From Paenibacillus guangzhouensis (GTDB taxonomy: Bacteria; Bacillota; Bacilli; Paenibacillales; Paenibacillaceae), in the NCBI RefSeq assembly GCF_009363075.1, contig NZ_CP045293.1:6111501-6175500 (forward strand): 64,000 bases of DNA, given 5' to 3'. Within the stretch, counting starts at the first letter, position 1; each line of letters opens with the position of its first letter. Positions 18,163-26,852 of this stretch are shown piece after piece. The position numbers and the translations under genes were made by a program. The notes under the pieces were generated by a model. It was not told the origin of the DNA. It did not search any database and saw only the letters and a list, made by a program, of their open reading frames with translations.

Positions 18163-18441
18163 TTATTTATCCGATTGATCTTGATGAAGTCGCGGGTGAA
18201 CTTGTTTCTTCTGATTTTCGATTTCATCTTTTTTGGGCACTAGCCGCGGATCTGTCGTGCCCTCATGGTGATTACTGAACATATACTCTTTAAGTTCCCA
18301 TTCCGTTGTACCTAGAATGACATTAGCCGGGAAGGTCTGTCCGCGATGGAGATGCTCTTCTTGTCCCAATTCATTCGTATAGATACCATCAACTTCAACC
18401 CGTTCGTGCGAGACGGGGTTCATATCTTTCTCCTTGCCCAT
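18163..18441 (-). CDS. Small hypothetical protein, weakly YjzC-like
   Basis: This 92-residue hydrophilic protein is not firmly recognised. The middle part, GIYTNELGQEEHLHRGQTFP followed by a W-x-L segment, has the general pattern of small YjzC-type proteins (GxY, then a charged stretch, GxxFP, W). The ATG at 18441 follows AAAGGGGC. It ends in a charged tail rich in Lys, Gln and His. It lies last in a minus-strand operon with a zinc-ribbon membrane protein and an MFS transporter. Confidence 0.5.
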   Translation of the reverse strand: MGKEKDMNPVSHERVEVDGIYTNELGQEEHLHRGQTFPANVILGTTEWELKEYMFSNHHEGTTDPRLVPKKDEIENQKKQVHPRLHQDQSDK

Positions 18442-18522
18442 GCCACTAGCCCCTTTCAATCAACTTATCCTTAACGTTCCCAGCCGATTGCACAGCTATG
18501 CATTGGACAGACTTATACCCAA

Positions 18523-18864
18523 TTACATCAATCGCAGCCCGCATGACGGACAATCAATATGCTTGTCCGTCACGGCGACGTGGCAGGCAGGACAAGTATC
18601 CTCGAAGGGGCCAAGCTCCTTGGCCTTTCGTGCAGCTTCCAGGGCTCGTGCTTCATCTTCTTCCTTTTGCTTTTCCGATGCCTGCGAACCGCCGCCGAAT
18701 AAGGCTTCCACATACTTCTTAATTTCTGAATGTTTGTCTGAGTCGTCCGTTGTCGATTTAATAATGAGAAAGAAAATGATAAGAATGATAACAACGATAG
18801 CGATGGAGAGCGTCGTTCCAATCCAATTCACCGTATCGCTATAGAGCGGAGCTTGCTCAGACAT
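18523..18864 (-). CDS. Small membrane protein with C-terminal zinc ribbon
   Basis: This 113-residue protein has one strong transmembrane helix (residues about 16-37), a charged, probably coiled-coil stretch rich in Glu, Lys and Ala, and a C-terminal zinc ribbon, CPAC then CPSC. It begins 3 bases after the stop of the MFS gene with its own AAGGGGGAAG ribosome binding site, so it is translated with it. The function is unknown; the layout suggests a membrane-anchored adaptor. Confidence 0.6.
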   Translation of the reverse strand: MSEQAPLYSDTVNWIGTTLSIAIVVIILIIFFLIIKSTTDDSDKHSEIKKYVEALFGGGSQASEKQKEEDEARALEAARKAKELGPFEDTCPACHVAVTDKHIDCPSCGLRLM

Positions 18865-18867
18865 GAA

Positions 18868-20055
18868 TTACTTCCCCCTTGACGGCTCGTCTGTAATCAA
18901 TCGAAACGGAAAGAATACATAGAAGAGGGCAATGAGCCCGAATAAGATAGAACTAATGAAGACAACCTGCTGCGTGCTCATGATGGAAGCTAGAAAACCG
19001 CCAAGTACCGGACCGATCATGACGCCAATCCCTTCGACCGTCGAGAATATCCCCCAACCGAGGCCTTGCTGTGCAGGCGGAACATATTGTGCCAGCAGCG
19101 CATTCCATGCTGGAAGCACAGCCGCGTAGGAGATCCCGAGTACGATCGCCCATACGTAGGCCATACCAAGGCTAGGGCCTTGGGAGATGGAGAACAACGC
19201 AAAGGCAAAGATTAGGAATCCCAGCACGAGGAACCATTTCTTGCCGAACCGATCGGATAGCTTGCCCATCGGAATCAATCCAATGACCGTACAAGCGCCG
19301 CCGAAGAGGAGCAGCAGTGTATATTCTGTATTGGTCAGACGCAGCGACTCTTCGGCGAAGCTCGGTAAGATGGGTACGATCATACTCGCTCCGGTTGTCT
19401 GGAGAATCATACCCGGCAGCAGCGGTTTCATGGCCTTTAGCCGCTCTTTCAAGATGCTGAGCTGTTCGCGAAAGGGAATAGCTCTCACTTGATTGACTTT
19501 TTTATTCGTCATGAATAGAGACAGCACCCATGCGAGGACAGAGAGTGCGACCAGCATCCAATAAGTCAGAATCGGATAATGTTCGATGACAAGGTTACAG
19601 ACGACAGGACCGAGCCCCATACCGACGAGCCAAATCGTATAGAGAAAGCCCATTTGCGTCGCGCGGTTCTCCTCTGTCACTTTGGTTAGACAGACAATCC
19701 AGATGGGAGAGATGCCAATCCCGTACAAAGCCGAAGCTAGAACGAACACCCATGCGGTATGCGCATATTGGAAGAGGAACATCCCTGCGCAGGTAATGAG
19801 CAGACCCGTGTGAACAATGAAGCGGATCGAGAATCGATCCAGCAAATAACCGATAACCGATTTAAGCACCGTATCCGTCAAATAATGAGCCGTCACGGCT
19901 ACACCGATCATCGCAACAGGAATGAAGAGGATGTTCTTACCGTAAATCGGAATGAAGCTGATGAGTGCCGCACCGCGAACGAACTCAACAAGGAATAGAA
20001 TGGTGGCGAGTAAGCTCATTTCAAGTCCCATGGACAGTTTATTCATTTTCAGCAT
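18868..20055 (-). CDS. MFS transporter
   Basis: This roughly 395-residue protein has twelve predicted membrane helices in two halves and MFS loop motifs, including LSDRFGKKWF between helices 8 and 9 and YLLDRFSIRF in the first half. It looks like a drug:H+ antiporter-type member, but no substrate can be named. ATG 20055 is 12 bases after AAAGGAG; ATGs at 20121 and 20046 are alternatives. It heads a minus-strand operon with a zinc-ribbon membrane protein and a small hypothetical gene and is divergent from an ABC exporter. Confidence 0.78.
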   Translation of the reverse strand: MLKMNKLSMGLEMSLLATILFLVEFVRGAALISFIPIYGKNILFIPVAMIGVAVTAHYLTDTVLKSVIGYLLDRFSIRFIVHTGLLITCAGMFLFQYAHTAWVFVLASALYGIGISPIWIVCLTKVTEENRATQMGFLYTIWLVGMGLGPVVCNLVIEHYPILTYWMLVALSVLAWVLSLFMTNKKVNQVRAIPFREQLSILKERLKAMKPLLPGMILQTTGASMIVPILPSFAEESLRLTNTEYTLLLLFGGACTVIGLIPMGKLSDRFGKKWFLVLGFLIFAFALFSISQGPSLGMAYVWAIVLGISYAAVLPAWNALLAQYVPPAQQGLGWGIFSTVEGIGVMIGPVLGGFLASIMSTQQVVFISSILFGLIALFYVFFPFRLITDEPSRGK

Positions 20056-20285
20056 TTCTTCAAGAATCTCCTTTAAATGATGCAGCGCATAGCAGTTATA
20101 TCCAACAACCTTAATATACACGATGGGCGTTCAAATGAAAAATAATCAATCATTACATAAATGTAAGGTTTCCACCTTTTTCTGAAAGGTAAATCGGTGT
20201 TTAGAATCGAATTGAAACTTTATACTTGAAATTATGAAGTGCATGGTTCATGCAAGGTAAATTGATTAAAGCGAGGTCGACATAC

Positions 20286-21206
20286 ATGTCTAATGATAAT
20301 ATTGTGGTTCAGCTCGAACATGTAACCAAAGTAATTGGAGGGAAGACCATTATTAACGATCTGTCATTTTCCGTTGAGCGCGGGGAAGTTTACGGATTTC
20401 TTGGTCCGAATGGCTCCGGGAAAACGACGACGATCCGTATGATGCTCGGACTCATCTCGATGACGAAAGGTGAAATCTACATCGAAGGACACAGTGTGCG
20501 CAAAGAGCGTTCAAAGGCTGTATCTTACGTTGGCGCGATTGTAGAGAATCCGGAGCTGTACAAATATATGACGGGCTACAAAAATTTGATTCATTTTGCG
20601 CGAATGAGTGCAACGCCAGTGAGCAAAGAACGGATTCAAGAAATTGTGAAGCTGGTTGATCTAGAGAAAGCAATCCATCAGAAAGTGAAGACCTATTCGT
20701 TAGGCATGCGTCAACGCTTGGGGATTGCACAAGCGCTTCTCCATGATCCATCTATTCTCATTTTGGATGAACCGACGAATGGATTAGATCCGGCAGGGAT
20801 TCATGAATTGCGTGATTACTTGCGTAAGTTGGCTTCCGAAGAGAACATTGCGGTTGTCGTCTCCAGTCACTTGTTATCCGAGATCGAATTGATGTGTGAC
20901 CGTGTTGTCATTATCCAGAATGGCCAATATGTTGATGAGCGTACGATTAAAGGTGTCGATCTGACACATCAGAAGCAGCCGGTTGCGATTGAAGTGGACG
21001 ACCGCGTGCTTACGAAGCAGCTCCTTGAACCTTACGACATTATCAATATCGAACAGAATATTGTTGTCGTTAATTTAGAGAAGGGCCAGATACCTGATGT
21101 GATCGCATTGCTTGCTGAGCATCATGTACGGATCTATCAGGTGGCGACGCAGAAAGAATCGCTCGAAGATATGTTCTTGTCGCTCACCAAAGGAGGAGAC
21201 CGTTAA
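20286..21206 (+). CDS. ABC exporter ATP-binding protein (BcrA/CcmA-like)
   Basis: This 306-residue ATPase has Walker A GPNGSGKTTT, signature YSLGMRQRLG and Walker B ILILDEPTNGLD, followed by SSHLLSEIELMCD with the switch His. The C-terminal 80 residues form the extra domain common in bacitracin-type and lantibiotic self-protection exporters. ATG 20286 begins MSNDNIVVQLE. The stop TAA shares a base with the next gene's ATG, so it works with that permease. No peptide biosynthesis genes or BceRS-like regulators are adjacent, so the substrate is open. Confidence 0.85.
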   Translation: MSNDNIVVQLEHVTKVIGGKTIINDLSFSVERGEVYGFLGPNGSGKTTTIRMMLGLISMTKGEIYIEGHSVRKERSKAVSYVGAIVENPELYKYMTGYKNLIHFARMSATPVSKERIQEIVKLVDLEKAIHQKVKTYSLGMRQRLGIAQALLHDPSILILDEPTNGLDPAGIHELRDYLRKLASEENIAVVVSSHLLSEIELMCDRVVIIQNGQYVDERTIKGVDLTHQKQPVAIEVDDRVLTKQLLEPYDIINIEQNIVVVNLEKGQIPDVIALLAEHHVRIYQVATQKESLEDMFLSLTKGGDR

Positions 21207-21952
21207 TGTTTATGAAGTTATTTCAGAATGAATGGATGAAGATGAACAGCAAGAGACAAGGATTATACTTCAACCTGTTCATCATCGTAATGATGGGCGG
21301 AATTGGGCTGGTCATTAAGCTCTTCGTTAAAGGTGCTTCAGAAGAGATGGATGCGTATACGTTTTTGTCTTTACTGTCTCAAATGATGCCGATGATCATT
21401 ATGCTGTTCGGGGTTGTCATCGGGGCGCAGATTGTTACAGATGAATTTAAGGATGGCACGATTAAACAGCTATTGATCCGTCCAGCGAGTCGAGCTTCCG
21501 TCCTCATGTCCAAATACGTTGCAGCGATTGTGATGTTCTTGTTGACATATGTCGTGATGATCGTCGCAGGATTTGCGATTGGTGCCGTATTTTTTGGCAT
21601 AGGTGAAGGTTCCATTGTTGATCAGATTGTCTCCATATCGTATGGCATACCTTTCTCGATCTTCTTGCTTACGGTATCCTTTGCAGCTGGCGTGTTCACG
21701 ACAAGCCTTGGGTTATCCATCGGAATTGGACTCTTCATTAATATCTTCAGTAGCATGTTCGGCTTAATGGCTGGCAGTAAAGAATGGTCCAAATACGTCG
21801 TGTTGAAATATACAAGTCTTGCGCCTTATGCGAATGGGGCAGTGGACTCATTAGGCGTGAATATGTGGTTCGCCTTGACCATCACGATTCTTACGATTGC
21901 TCTCTTCGCTATTTTGAGCATCGTTCGATTCAGAACAAGAGAAATTAATTAA
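21206..21952 (+). CDS. ABC-2 type exporter permease
   Basis: This 248-residue protein has six membrane helices and a cytoplasmic EFKDGTIKQLLIRPASR segment, which is typical of BcrB-like ABC-2 permeases. It overlaps its ATPase gene by one base and has the site AGGAGGAGA. Together they form a two-gene exporter unit closed by a terminator. Confidence 0.85.
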   Translation: MFMKLFQNEWMKMNSKRQGLYFNLFIIVMMGGIGLVIKLFVKGASEEMDAYTFLSLLSQMMPMIIMLFGVVIGAQIVTDEFKDGTIKQLLIRPASRASVLMSKYVAAIVMFLLTYVVMIVAGFAIGAVFFGIGEGSIVDQIVSISYGIPFSIFLLTVSFAAGVFTTSLGLSIGIGLFINIFSSMFGLMAGSKEWSKYVVLKYTSLAPYANGAVDSLGVNMWFALTITILTIALFAILSIVRFRTREIN

Positions 21953-21970
21953 TTTAGATTAAATTTATAA

Positions 21971-22008
21971 TCGCTGTCCGCCCTTATGGGACGAGGGCAG
22001 CGATTTTT
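21971..22008 (+). terminator. Terminator after the ABC-2 exporter
   Basis: TCGCTG at 21971-21976 pairs with CAGCGA at 21998-22003, with an inner CCC/GGG pairing, followed by five T. Confidence 0.8.
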
Positions 22009-22186
22009 ACTTGTATTATTCAATAAATGGAATTTTTATAATCCACTGTAAACTTGGCAAGGTTATGATATAATATTCGTTAGGAGGGTTTTTCCAATAA
22101 TAAACGTAATATGTGGAAAACGGTGAATCTTTTCGGCGTTCTCTAAAACGGAGCATGGTCTACAAAGCTTTGGGAGGGAATTTTTC

Positions 22187-22366
22187 ATGGCAACGAAGGG
22201 ACACAATGAAGTAAGGGAAAGCATTAAAGAAATGGCTCGTATTTTCCGACCTAAAGATCCTCGTAAGTTTGTGAAAGAATATATCCGAAAGTACCATATT
22301 ATGGGAGGCTACGAAGAAGAGCTGACCACGATTGTTGAACATGAATTGGTAAAACTACAGTCTTAA
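22187..22366 (+). CDS. Small basic hypothetical protein, 59 residues
   Basis: This short gene encodes 59 residues beginning MATKGHNEVRESIKEMARIF and ending VEHELVKLQS. The ribosome binding site GGGAGGGA is well placed and a terminator follows ten bases after the stop, so it looks like a real small gene. The protein is charged and helical, with no membrane segment or Cys. I do not recognise the family. It lies alone upstream of the cytochrome oxidase operon. Confidence 0.65.
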   Translation: MATKGHNEVRESIKEMARIFRPKDPRKFVKEYIRKYHIMGGYEEELTTIVEHELVKLQS

Positions 22367-22375
22367 TCAAATACA

Positions 22376-22421
22376 AACCGCTTGCGCGAATGAAAAAACA
22401 TTCGTACAGGCGGTTTTTTTT
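22376..22421 (+). terminator. Terminator after the 59-residue gene
   Basis: ACCGCTTG and CGAATG pair with CATTCG and CAGGCGGT, followed by eight T. Confidence 0.88.
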
Positions 22422-22523
22422 GTGAAATTTGCATATACCTATATAATGTAAATTTCGATTTTGGGTTTGCTCGAATTGTGTCGATAATATGTTGCAGTAA
22501 GGTGAATAACGGAAGAATTTGGA

Positions 22524-22563
22524 GTGAAAACGGAGGGCTCAAAGCGCTATGAAAGCGGATCGA
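22524..22563 (+). promoter_or_regulatory. Two cre-like (CcpA) sites upstream of ctaC
   Basis: ATGAAAGCGGATCGA at 22549-22563 matches the cre consensus WTGNAANCGNWNNCW at all but one defined position. GTGAAAACGGAGGGC at 22524-22538 fits with two mismatches. Catabolite repression of the cta operon is known in B. subtilis. The sites are about 85 bases upstream of the -35, so a regulatory effect here is an inference. Confidence 0.45.
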
Positions 22564-22646
22564 AAATAAAATGGAAGCGCATACAAATCGCGCAGTGGTG
22601 CGACTTTTTCGACTTTTAGAACAATTTGTGAACTGGTCTATAAACA

Positions 22647-22675
22647 TTGACAAAAATTCCCCCGGAAATTATAGT
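22647..22675 (+). promoter_or_regulatory. Consensus sigma-A promoter of the ctaCDEF operon
   Basis: TTGACA at 22647-22652, a 17-base spacer, and TATAGT at 22670-22675. A ResD-like TTTGTGAA lies at 22625-22632, about 50 bases before the expected start point, a position from which ResD could activate transcription. Confidence 0.8.
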
Positions 22676-22788
22676 TAATTACGTGATACTGTTAATTGAC
22701 AAGCGATTAGCATCCGTGTTAAAGCACGTAGATTGCTTATTTTGGGGAACGTCGCAATCTATGAAAATGTAAAAAGTGGGGTTGATCA

Positions 22789-23823
22789 ATGATGAATCGG
22801 TGGCATGCAGTAAAGCGGCTCCTTCCAATTTTGGCAGGTTTGGCGCTTTTACTTTCCGCTTGCGGCCGTGCGGATCTGTCGACATTACAGCCGCAAGGAC
22901 CTATTGCAGAGAAGCAGTATGATTTAATGAAATTATCAATTGGTATGATGATCGTCGTAGTCGTGATCGTGTTCTTGATCTTAGCCTACGTACTCATTCG
23001 TTTCCGTAGACGCCCAGGGCAGACGGAAATACCGAAACAAGTCGAAGGCAGTCACAAATTGGAGATCATTTGGACCGTAATCCCGATCATCCTGTTGGTG
23101 ATTCTTGTTGTGCCTACGGTTAAGTACGTGTTTGAGTTTGCGCAGGATTATTCCAAAGATAAGAATGCGATTCAGGTGAAGGTCACTTCGCATCAATATT
23201 GGTGGGAATTTGATTATCCTGATTACGGAATTAAGACGGGTCAAGAGCTTGTTATTCCGACGACGAAGAAGATTTCTCTTCAATTAAACACGGTTGACGT
23301 GCTTCACTCATTCTGGGTTCCATCGTTGTTCGGTAAAATCGATACCAACCCTGAAGGAAATACGAATAAGATGTACTTCGAAGCGCCAAAAGCCGGCGTT
23401 TATCGCGGTAAATGCGCAGAGTTATGCGGTCAGTCCCACGCCTTGATGGATTTCAAAGTCAAAGCGGTGGACGAAGCGAAATTCGACGCTTGGGTTCAAG
23501 AGATGAAGGCTCCTGCTGTATTGCCTGAAGATCCGCAACTTGCAGCTGCATTCGAGAAGAAATGTCTTTCTTGCCATGCTGTAGGGGATAAAGGCGGTAC
23601 GCTCGGTCCGAACTTGACGGGCATCGGCAATAAGCAAGCGGTTGCTGGCGTGTTGCTGAACGATGAGACGCCTGTGGAAGAGAACCTTAAGAATTGGATC
23701 GCTGATCCAGAGAAAGTTAAACCAGGTTCAAAAATGCCGAAAGTTACTTTATCTACAGAAGAGTTAGACGGCATTTCGAAGTACCTTGCGAATTATAAAT
23801 TACAATATGACAACGGGAAGTAA
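22789..23823 (+). CDS. ctaC: Cytochrome c oxidase subunit II with fused cytochrome c (caa3 type)
   Basis: This 344-residue lipoprotein is subunit II of the caa3 oxidase, which receives electrons and passes them to CuA. It has a lipobox ending LLSACG, two membrane helices (about 40-65 and 80-105), the CuA site with HSFWVPSL and CAELCGQSH, and a C-terminal cytochrome c domain with heme motif CLSCH. The fused cytochrome marks the caa3 rather than aa3 type. It is the first gene of ctaCDEF behind a strong promoter. ctaA and ctaB, for heme A synthesis, are not in this cluster. Confidence 0.96.
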   Translation: MMNRWHAVKRLLPILAGLALLLSACGRADLSTLQPQGPIAEKQYDLMKLSIGMMIVVVVIVFLILAYVLIRFRRRPGQTEIPKQVEGSHKLEIIWTVIPIILLVILVVPTVKYVFEFAQDYSKDKNAIQVKVTSHQYWWEFDYPDYGIKTGQELVIPTTKKISLQLNTVDVLHSFWVPSLFGKIDTNPEGNTNKMYFEAPKAGVYRGKCAELCGQSHALMDFKVKAVDEAKFDAWVQEMKAPAVLPEDPQLAAAFEKKCLSCHAVGDKGGTLGPNLTGIGNKQAVAGVLLNDETPVEENLKNWIADPEKVKPGSKMPKVTLSTEELDGISKYLANYKLQYDNGK

Positions 23824-23837
23824 GGGAGGCAATAACC

Positions 23838-25721
23838 TTGGCTCATTCGGTAAAAAGGTATCACGGGTTAATGGATTGGCTCACAACCGTTGACCATAAG
23901 AAAATCGGTATTCTATATCTTATCGCCGGCGGATTGTTCTTTCTCATCGGCGGTATTGAAGCGATTCTCATTCGGATTCAGTTGATGCAGCCGAAGCTGG
24001 ACTTCGTATCTGCTCAGACATTTAATGAATTGATTACGATGCACGGAACGACGATGATCTTCCTTGCGGTCATGCCAATCATTTTCGCTTTGATGAATGC
24101 GATTATTCCGCTTCAGATCGGTGCGCGCGACGTAGCGTTCCCATTCTTGAACTCACTCGGATTCTGGACATTCTTCTTCGGCGGCTTGCTCCTTAACTTG
24201 AGCTGGATCGTTGGTGGAGCACCAGATGCAGGCTGGACATCGTATATGCCGCTTGCCAGTAATACATACAGTAACACCCATGGGGTGGACTTCTACTCCC
24301 TAGGGTTGCAGATTGCCGGTATCGGTACGCTGCTCGGGGGGATTAACTTCCTCGTCACCATCATCAACATGCGTGCGCCAGGGATGACCTTCATGCGTAT
24401 GCCGATGTTCACATGGGCGGTATTCATTACGTCGGCCTTGATCCTGTTCGCATTCCCTGCGATTACAGTTGGTCTCGTATTACTTACATTTGACCGGTTA
24501 TTCGGTGCGAATTTCTTCGAAATTGCCAACGGCGGTAATGCCGTGTTATGGGAGCATATCTTCTGGATCTTTGGTCATCCTGAAGTATATATCTTGATCT
24601 TGCCGGCATTCGGTATTATCTCGGAAGTTGTATCGACATTCTCGAGAAAACGGTTGTTCGGATACAGCTCGATGGTATTCGCAACAATCCTTATCGGATT
24701 CTTGGGCTTCATGGTATGGGCTCACCACATGTTCACAGCAGGTTTAGGACCAGTAGCGAACGCCCTGTTCTCGATTGCGACGATGTTGATCGCCGTGCCG
24801 ACGGGAATTAAGATCTTTAACTGGCTGTTCACCCTATGGGGTGGTCAATTGACATTCAACACATCAAGTTTGTTCGCGATTGGATTCATTCCAACATTCG
24901 TTATGGGTGGGGTTACAGGGGTTATGCTCGCGTCTGCGCCAGCTGACTTCCAGTACCACGATTCCTACTTTGTCGTAGCGCATTTCCATTACGTTATCGT
25001 CGGTGGTCTCGTATTCGGTCTATTCTCAGGCTTGTTCTACTGGTGGCCGAAAATGTTCGGTCGCGTACTGAACGAAGGACTTGGTAAAATCACGTTCTGG
25101 ACATTCTTCATTGGATTCCATATGACGTTCTTCGTGCAGCATTTCTTAGGTTTGATGGGGATGCCGCGTCGCGTATTCACTTACTTGCCGAACCAAGGAT
25201 TTGACACGATGAACTTAATCAGTTCCATCGGTGCGTTCTTGATGGGTGTAGGTACGATCGTATTCTTGATTAACATCGCGGTTACGGCTGCGAAACCAAA
25301 AAATGCACCAAACGATCCATGGGTAGACGGACGTACATTAGAATGGACGATTCCTTCCCCAGCGCCAGAATACAACTTCAAACAAACACCGCTTGTGCGT
25401 GGTTTGGACGCTTATTGGAAAGAAAAAATGGCAGGCAACAAAGAAGTTCCTGCAGCGGAGCCTGTTGGTTCGATCCATATGCCTTCTCCATCGATCATTC
25501 CATTTATGATGTCAGTTGGATTGTTCATCGCTGGTTTTGGATTCATGTTCGCAAAGGATGAGTTTGCGAATGGTTTCGTAGGTATGTTGTTCAATAACTA
25601 TATCGTTGCAATTCTCGGTTTGGTGATTACATTCGGCGGTATGTTCTTACGTTCCGTATTCGATGATCATGGCTGGCATATTGAACCAGAGGAGCTAGAA
25701 GATAAGGGGGTAAAAGCATGA
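23838..25721 (+). CDS. ctaD: Cytochrome c oxidase subunit I
   Basis: This 627-residue subunit carries heme a, heme a3 and CuB and pumps protons. Visible are WEHIFWIFGHPEVYI with the His-Tyr pair at CuB and the HDSYFVVAHFHYVI segment with heme ligands. It has more than twelve membrane helices and a C-terminal extension with two more helices, typical of Bacillus CtaD. The start is TTG 23838 after TAAGGGAGG. It ends overlapping ctaE by four bases. Confidence 0.96.
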   Translation: MAHSVKRYHGLMDWLTTVDHKKIGILYLIAGGLFFLIGGIEAILIRIQLMQPKLDFVSAQTFNELITMHGTTMIFLAVMPIIFALMNAIIPLQIGARDVAFPFLNSLGFWTFFFGGLLLNLSWIVGGAPDAGWTSYMPLASNTYSNTHGVDFYSLGLQIAGIGTLLGGINFLVTIINMRAPGMTFMRMPMFTWAVFITSALILFAFPAITVGLVLLTFDRLFGANFFEIANGGNAVLWEHIFWIFGHPEVYILILPAFGIISEVVSTFSRKRLFGYSSMVFATILIGFLGFMVWAHHMFTAGLGPVANALFSIATMLIAVPTGIKIFNWLFTLWGGQLTFNTSSLFAIGFIPTFVMGGVTGVMLASAPADFQYHDSYFVVAHFHYVIVGGLVFGLFSGLFYWWPKMFGRVLNEGLGKITFWTFFIGFHMTFFVQHFLGLMGMPRRVFTYLPNQGFDTMNLISSIGAFLMGVGTIVFLINIAVTAAKPKNAPNDPWVDGRTLEWTIPSPAPEYNFKQTPLVRGLDAYWKEKMAGNKEVPAAEPVGSIHMPSPSIIPFMMSVGLFIAGFGFMFAKDEFANGFVGMLFNNYIVAILGLVITFGGMFLRSVFDDHGWHIEPEELEDKGVKA

Positions 25722-26338
25722 GTTCGCACGCAGAACATGTAGACGGCCAATTGCCTCATGAGCCGGAGAAGGCGACCCTCGAAGGCCGTAATAAGGTCCT
25801 TGGATTCTGGTTGTTCCTCGGTGGGGAATCCGTGTTGTTCGGAACTTTGTTCGCGACGTTCCTTGCGCTTCGCGACCAGATCGCTGACGGTAAACCGGGA
25901 ACAGAGTTGTTCCAATTACCGACTGTGGCTCTGGCGACATTCATTCTCTTAACGAGTAGTTTGACGAGTGTATTCGCTACCCAAGCGCTTCATCGTCATA
26001 ATGTCAAAGCAATGATCAACTGGTTGATCGTGACTGTCATTCTTGGGTTAGGGTTCTTGGGTCTTGAGATTTATGAGTTCTTCGAGTATGTGCACGAAGG
26101 CCATAAGTTCACGACAAGCGCATTCAGTTCTTCGTTCTATACCTTAGTTGGATTCCACGGTGCCCACGTTGCATTCGGGGTTGTATGGATCGGAATACTT
26201 ATTGCTCAAATTTTCAAAAAAGGGTTAACGGTTGTTACCGCCCCTAAAATCTATGTAGCAGGTATCTACTGGCACTTTATCGATGTCGTGTGGGTATTCA
26301 TCTTCACAGTGGTTTACTTGATGGGAAAGGTGGGCTAA
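25718..26338 (+). CDS. ctaE: Cytochrome c oxidase subunit III
   Basis: This 206-residue protein has five membrane helices and the subunit III segment with GFHGAHVAFGVVWIG and YWHFIDVVWVFIF. It stabilises subunit I. The ATG overlaps the ctaD stop codon (ATGA), showing translational coupling. Length fits bacterial five-helix CtaE. Confidence 0.95.
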   Translation: MSSHAEHVDGQLPHEPEKATLEGRNKVLGFWLFLGGESVLFGTLFATFLALRDQIADGKPGTELFQLPTVALATFILLTSSLTSVFATQALHRHNVKAMINWLIVTVILGLGFLGLEIYEFFEYVHEGHKFTTSAFSSSFYTLVGFHGAHVAFGVVWIGILIAQIFKKGLTVVTAPKIYVAGIYWHFIDVVWVFIFTVVYLMGKVG

Positions 26339-26341
26339 CGA

Positions 26342-26662
26342 ATGTCAACACAGCATTCTGCTTCAGACTCGACGGCGAAGCATCGTCATCGCCACGAGGG
26401 ACCTGGTAAACATATCGTAGCATTTATTTTCTCCATCGTTCTAACGTTGATCGCTTTCGCTGCTGTTATGGCAGGCGAAGTGAACAAGACATTTACCTAC
26501 ATCATCATCATGGTGATGGCCGTTCTGCAAGTTGTGGTCCAATTGGCATACTGGATGCACATGAAAGACCGCGGGCATTTAATGCCAATCATTTTCTTGT
26601 TTGGCGGAGCCTTGATTGCCTTTACAGCTATTATCATGGCCGTATATTGGGTTTGGTGGTAA
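26342..26662 (+). CDS. ctaF: Cytochrome c oxidase subunit IV
   Basis: This 106-residue protein has three membrane helices after a His-rich N terminus (HRHRHEG) and the conserved MHMKDRG loop between helices two and three. It is the small subunit IV, which assists assembly of the CuB site. It follows ctaE by three bases and is followed by a terminator, so it ends the structural operon. Confidence 0.93.
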   Translation: MSTQHSASDSTAKHRHRHEGPGKHIVAFIFSIVLTLIAFAAVMAGEVNKTFTYIIIMVMAVLQVVVQLAYWMHMKDRGHLMPIIFLFGGALIAFTAIIMAVYWVWW

Positions 26663-26668
26663 ATAAGT

Positions 26669-26700
26669 AGAGGGGGGCAGTGATTGCTGCCCCTCTTTTT
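26669..26700 (+). terminator. Terminator after ctaF
   Basis: AGAGGGG and GCAG pair with CTGC and CCCCTCT, followed by five T. It separates ctaCDEF from ctaG. Confidence 0.9.
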
Positions 26701-26852
26701 ATGGATATATCTTGTTTGATTTGGACAGAAATGGACGACAATGTCTGAATGTGAGAGAATATCTTATATTTCTCGCTAAAACGCTTTCCCTCCTTACAAA
26801 GGACACCGAAGGCGTTGATGCTTGGGTCGATTAGATAAGGAGGGATCAAGGC

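Larger units (their letters stand above)
22422..22788 (+). promoter_or_regulatory. Upstream control region of ctaC
   Basis: These 367 bases hold no credible gene. They contain two cre-like sites, a ResD-like TTTGTGAA motif, a consensus sigma-A promoter and a leader of about 110 bases. The leader has no riboswitch I recognise. Confidence 0.6.

Noticed and set aside
18509-18865. Zinc-ribbon proteins as transposase remnants
   Set aside because: They have membrane helices and intact frames with ribosome binding sites, and no inverted repeats or transposase motifs flank them.
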